In this document: positions 5,654-6,198 of the stretch, piece after piece
How the letters are laid out: the number at the start of each line of letters is the position of its first letter
Numbering within the stretch: position 1 is the first letter of the stretch
Assembly: GCA_934255105.1 (NCBI GenBank)
Contig: CAKQNH010000309.1
Coordinates: forward strand, 1-6,198
Length of the DNA: 6,198 bases
Direction: 5' to 3'
Source of the DNA: an uncultured Pirellulaceae bacterium
GTDB taxonomy: Bacteria > Planctomycetota > Planctomycetia > Pirellulales > Pirellulaceae
Made by a program: the position numbers and the translations under genes
The notes under the pieces: generated by a model
Seen by the model: only the letters and a program-made list of their open reading frames with translations
What the model was told of the DNA's origin: nothing
Database searches by the model: none

Positions 5654-6055
5654 ATGCCACAGGTACGCTTAATCGGTCTGGTGCTGTTTATCACCACCAT
5701 CTTTTTGGCGATGGCTGCTGCCGCCACGCAGACCACGCACATTCGCTTTAAGCAGCCCGTGCGCGATGCTGACGGAAGAATCATTCCAGGTTGGCAAGCA
5801 CCCGCATCGCAGCCCGCACCCCCTCTGCCCCCCGCCGCCTCCGGCGAGTTAATTCTCCCACCCGCAATGGCCGACGGCTCCACTGCAGGCAGCGATCAAG
5901 CGCTGCAGTTCACGGCAGTGCCGGTAGTCTACCCGCTCGTGGTAGCAGGCAGTCTGGGGCTGCTGATGTGGTTCGTCCCAGCAGCACTCACATCGCGCAA
6001 ACCACAACGCAAACGCCGCGCGATACGCCGCACGATACGTCGGCCACGCGGCTAG
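5654..6055 (+). CDS. Small membrane protein with a strongly basic C-terminal tail, unknown function
   Basis: This 133-residue protein begins with a hydrophobic segment (5-24) ending in AAAA-TQT, which could be a cleaved signal peptide or an anchor. A Pro/Ala-rich extracytoplasmic stretch (25-88) follows, with a PAPPLPPAA core (54-62), then a second hydrophobic helix (about 91-112, VYPLVVAGSLGLLMWFVPAAL). The 19-residue tail after S114 contains 11 Arg/Lys. By the positive-inside rule the tail is cytoplasmic, where it could contact nucleic acid or acidic lipid. I recognise no family. It starts 81 bases after the putative anti-sigma gene in the same direction, so it may be a third member of that unit. 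No good ribosome site precedes ATG 5654. The hydrophobic layout supports a real gene more than sequence similarity does. Confidence 0.6.
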   Translation: MPQVRLIGLVLFITTIFLAMAAAATQTTHIRFKQPVRDADGRIIPGWQAPASQPAPPLPPAASGELILPPAMADGSTAGSDQALQFTAVPVVYPLVVAGSLGLLMWFVPAALTSRKPQRKRRAIRRTIRRPRG

Positions 6056-6080
6056 CGGCACTTTGGCCTGACGCATCATC

Positions 6081-6102
6081 AAGCTCCCGCCGGCAAGCTT
6101 TT
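6081..6102 (+). terminator. Weak possible terminator after the small membrane protein gene
   Basis: AAGCT (6081-6085) can pair with AGCTT (6096-6100) around a 10-nt GC-rich loop, and the hairpin runs into TTTT (6099-6102). The stem is short and the T-run small, so this is only a candidate end for the sigma factor unit. The rest of 6056-6198 shows only minor direct repeats (GTTTGAGC twice, GCCTGCTTC twice) and no gene. Confidence 0.2.
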
Positions 6103-6198
6103 CCCATCCCCATGGCCGTTTGAGCTGTCAGCGGTTTGAGCAGATGCTCGACGGCCTGCTTCCTCTCCCCACTGGCAGACTCGTGCCTGCTTCTGAGA

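Overview
The window looks like planctomycete chromosome, most plausibly from the Pirellulales. This is an inference from style, not a database match. The signs are a secreted, repeat-built Cys/Pro/Ala/Gly-rich protein; an ECF sigma factor followed by a single-pass membrane protein that lacks a zinc-binding anti-sigma motif; long intergenic gaps; moderately high GC; and weak ribosome binding sites at most genes. No transposase, integrase, CRISPR array or phage gene is visible.

Left part (1-2030). The first 30 bases, read on the minus strand, resemble the 5' end of a tRNA that runs off the window. A minus-strand gene (125-1732) encodes a stand-alone AMP-forming acyl-CoA/acyl-ACP synthetase whose C-terminal half resembles the synthetase half of Aas. 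Its upstream region carries a short 12-bp tandem repeat. A strong intrinsic terminator (1955-1993) then ends the next minus-strand gene.

Middle (2031-3121). A minus-strand gene encodes a 222-residue exported protein with 21 cysteines. It is built from six APV-C hexapeptides and three [11 protein letters not shown] 11-mers, and the DNA shows matching 18-bp and 33-bp repeats. It has a near-perfect Shine-Dalgarno sequence. About 160 bases upstream is a candidate promoter with a perfect TTGACA and a 13-bp palindrome in its spacer. A 422-bp divergent intergenic region separates it from the plus-strand genes.

Right part (3122-6198). A plus-strand classical short-chain dehydrogenase (3122-3928) is followed by a putative three-gene regulatory unit: an ECF sigma factor (4063-4638), a single-pass membrane protein in the anti-sigma position (4751-5572), and a small membrane protein with a very basic C-terminal tail (5654-6055). 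An 11-bp imperfect tandem repeat fills most of the gap between the first two. The last 143 bases hold no gene I can support.

How the genes fit together. The ligase and the dehydrogenase could both act in lipid or fatty-acid metabolism, but nothing shows they are linked. The ECF sigma factor and its two downstream membrane proteins look like an envelope-sensing module. Whether it controls the neighbouring exported Cys-rich protein is an open and testable idea.
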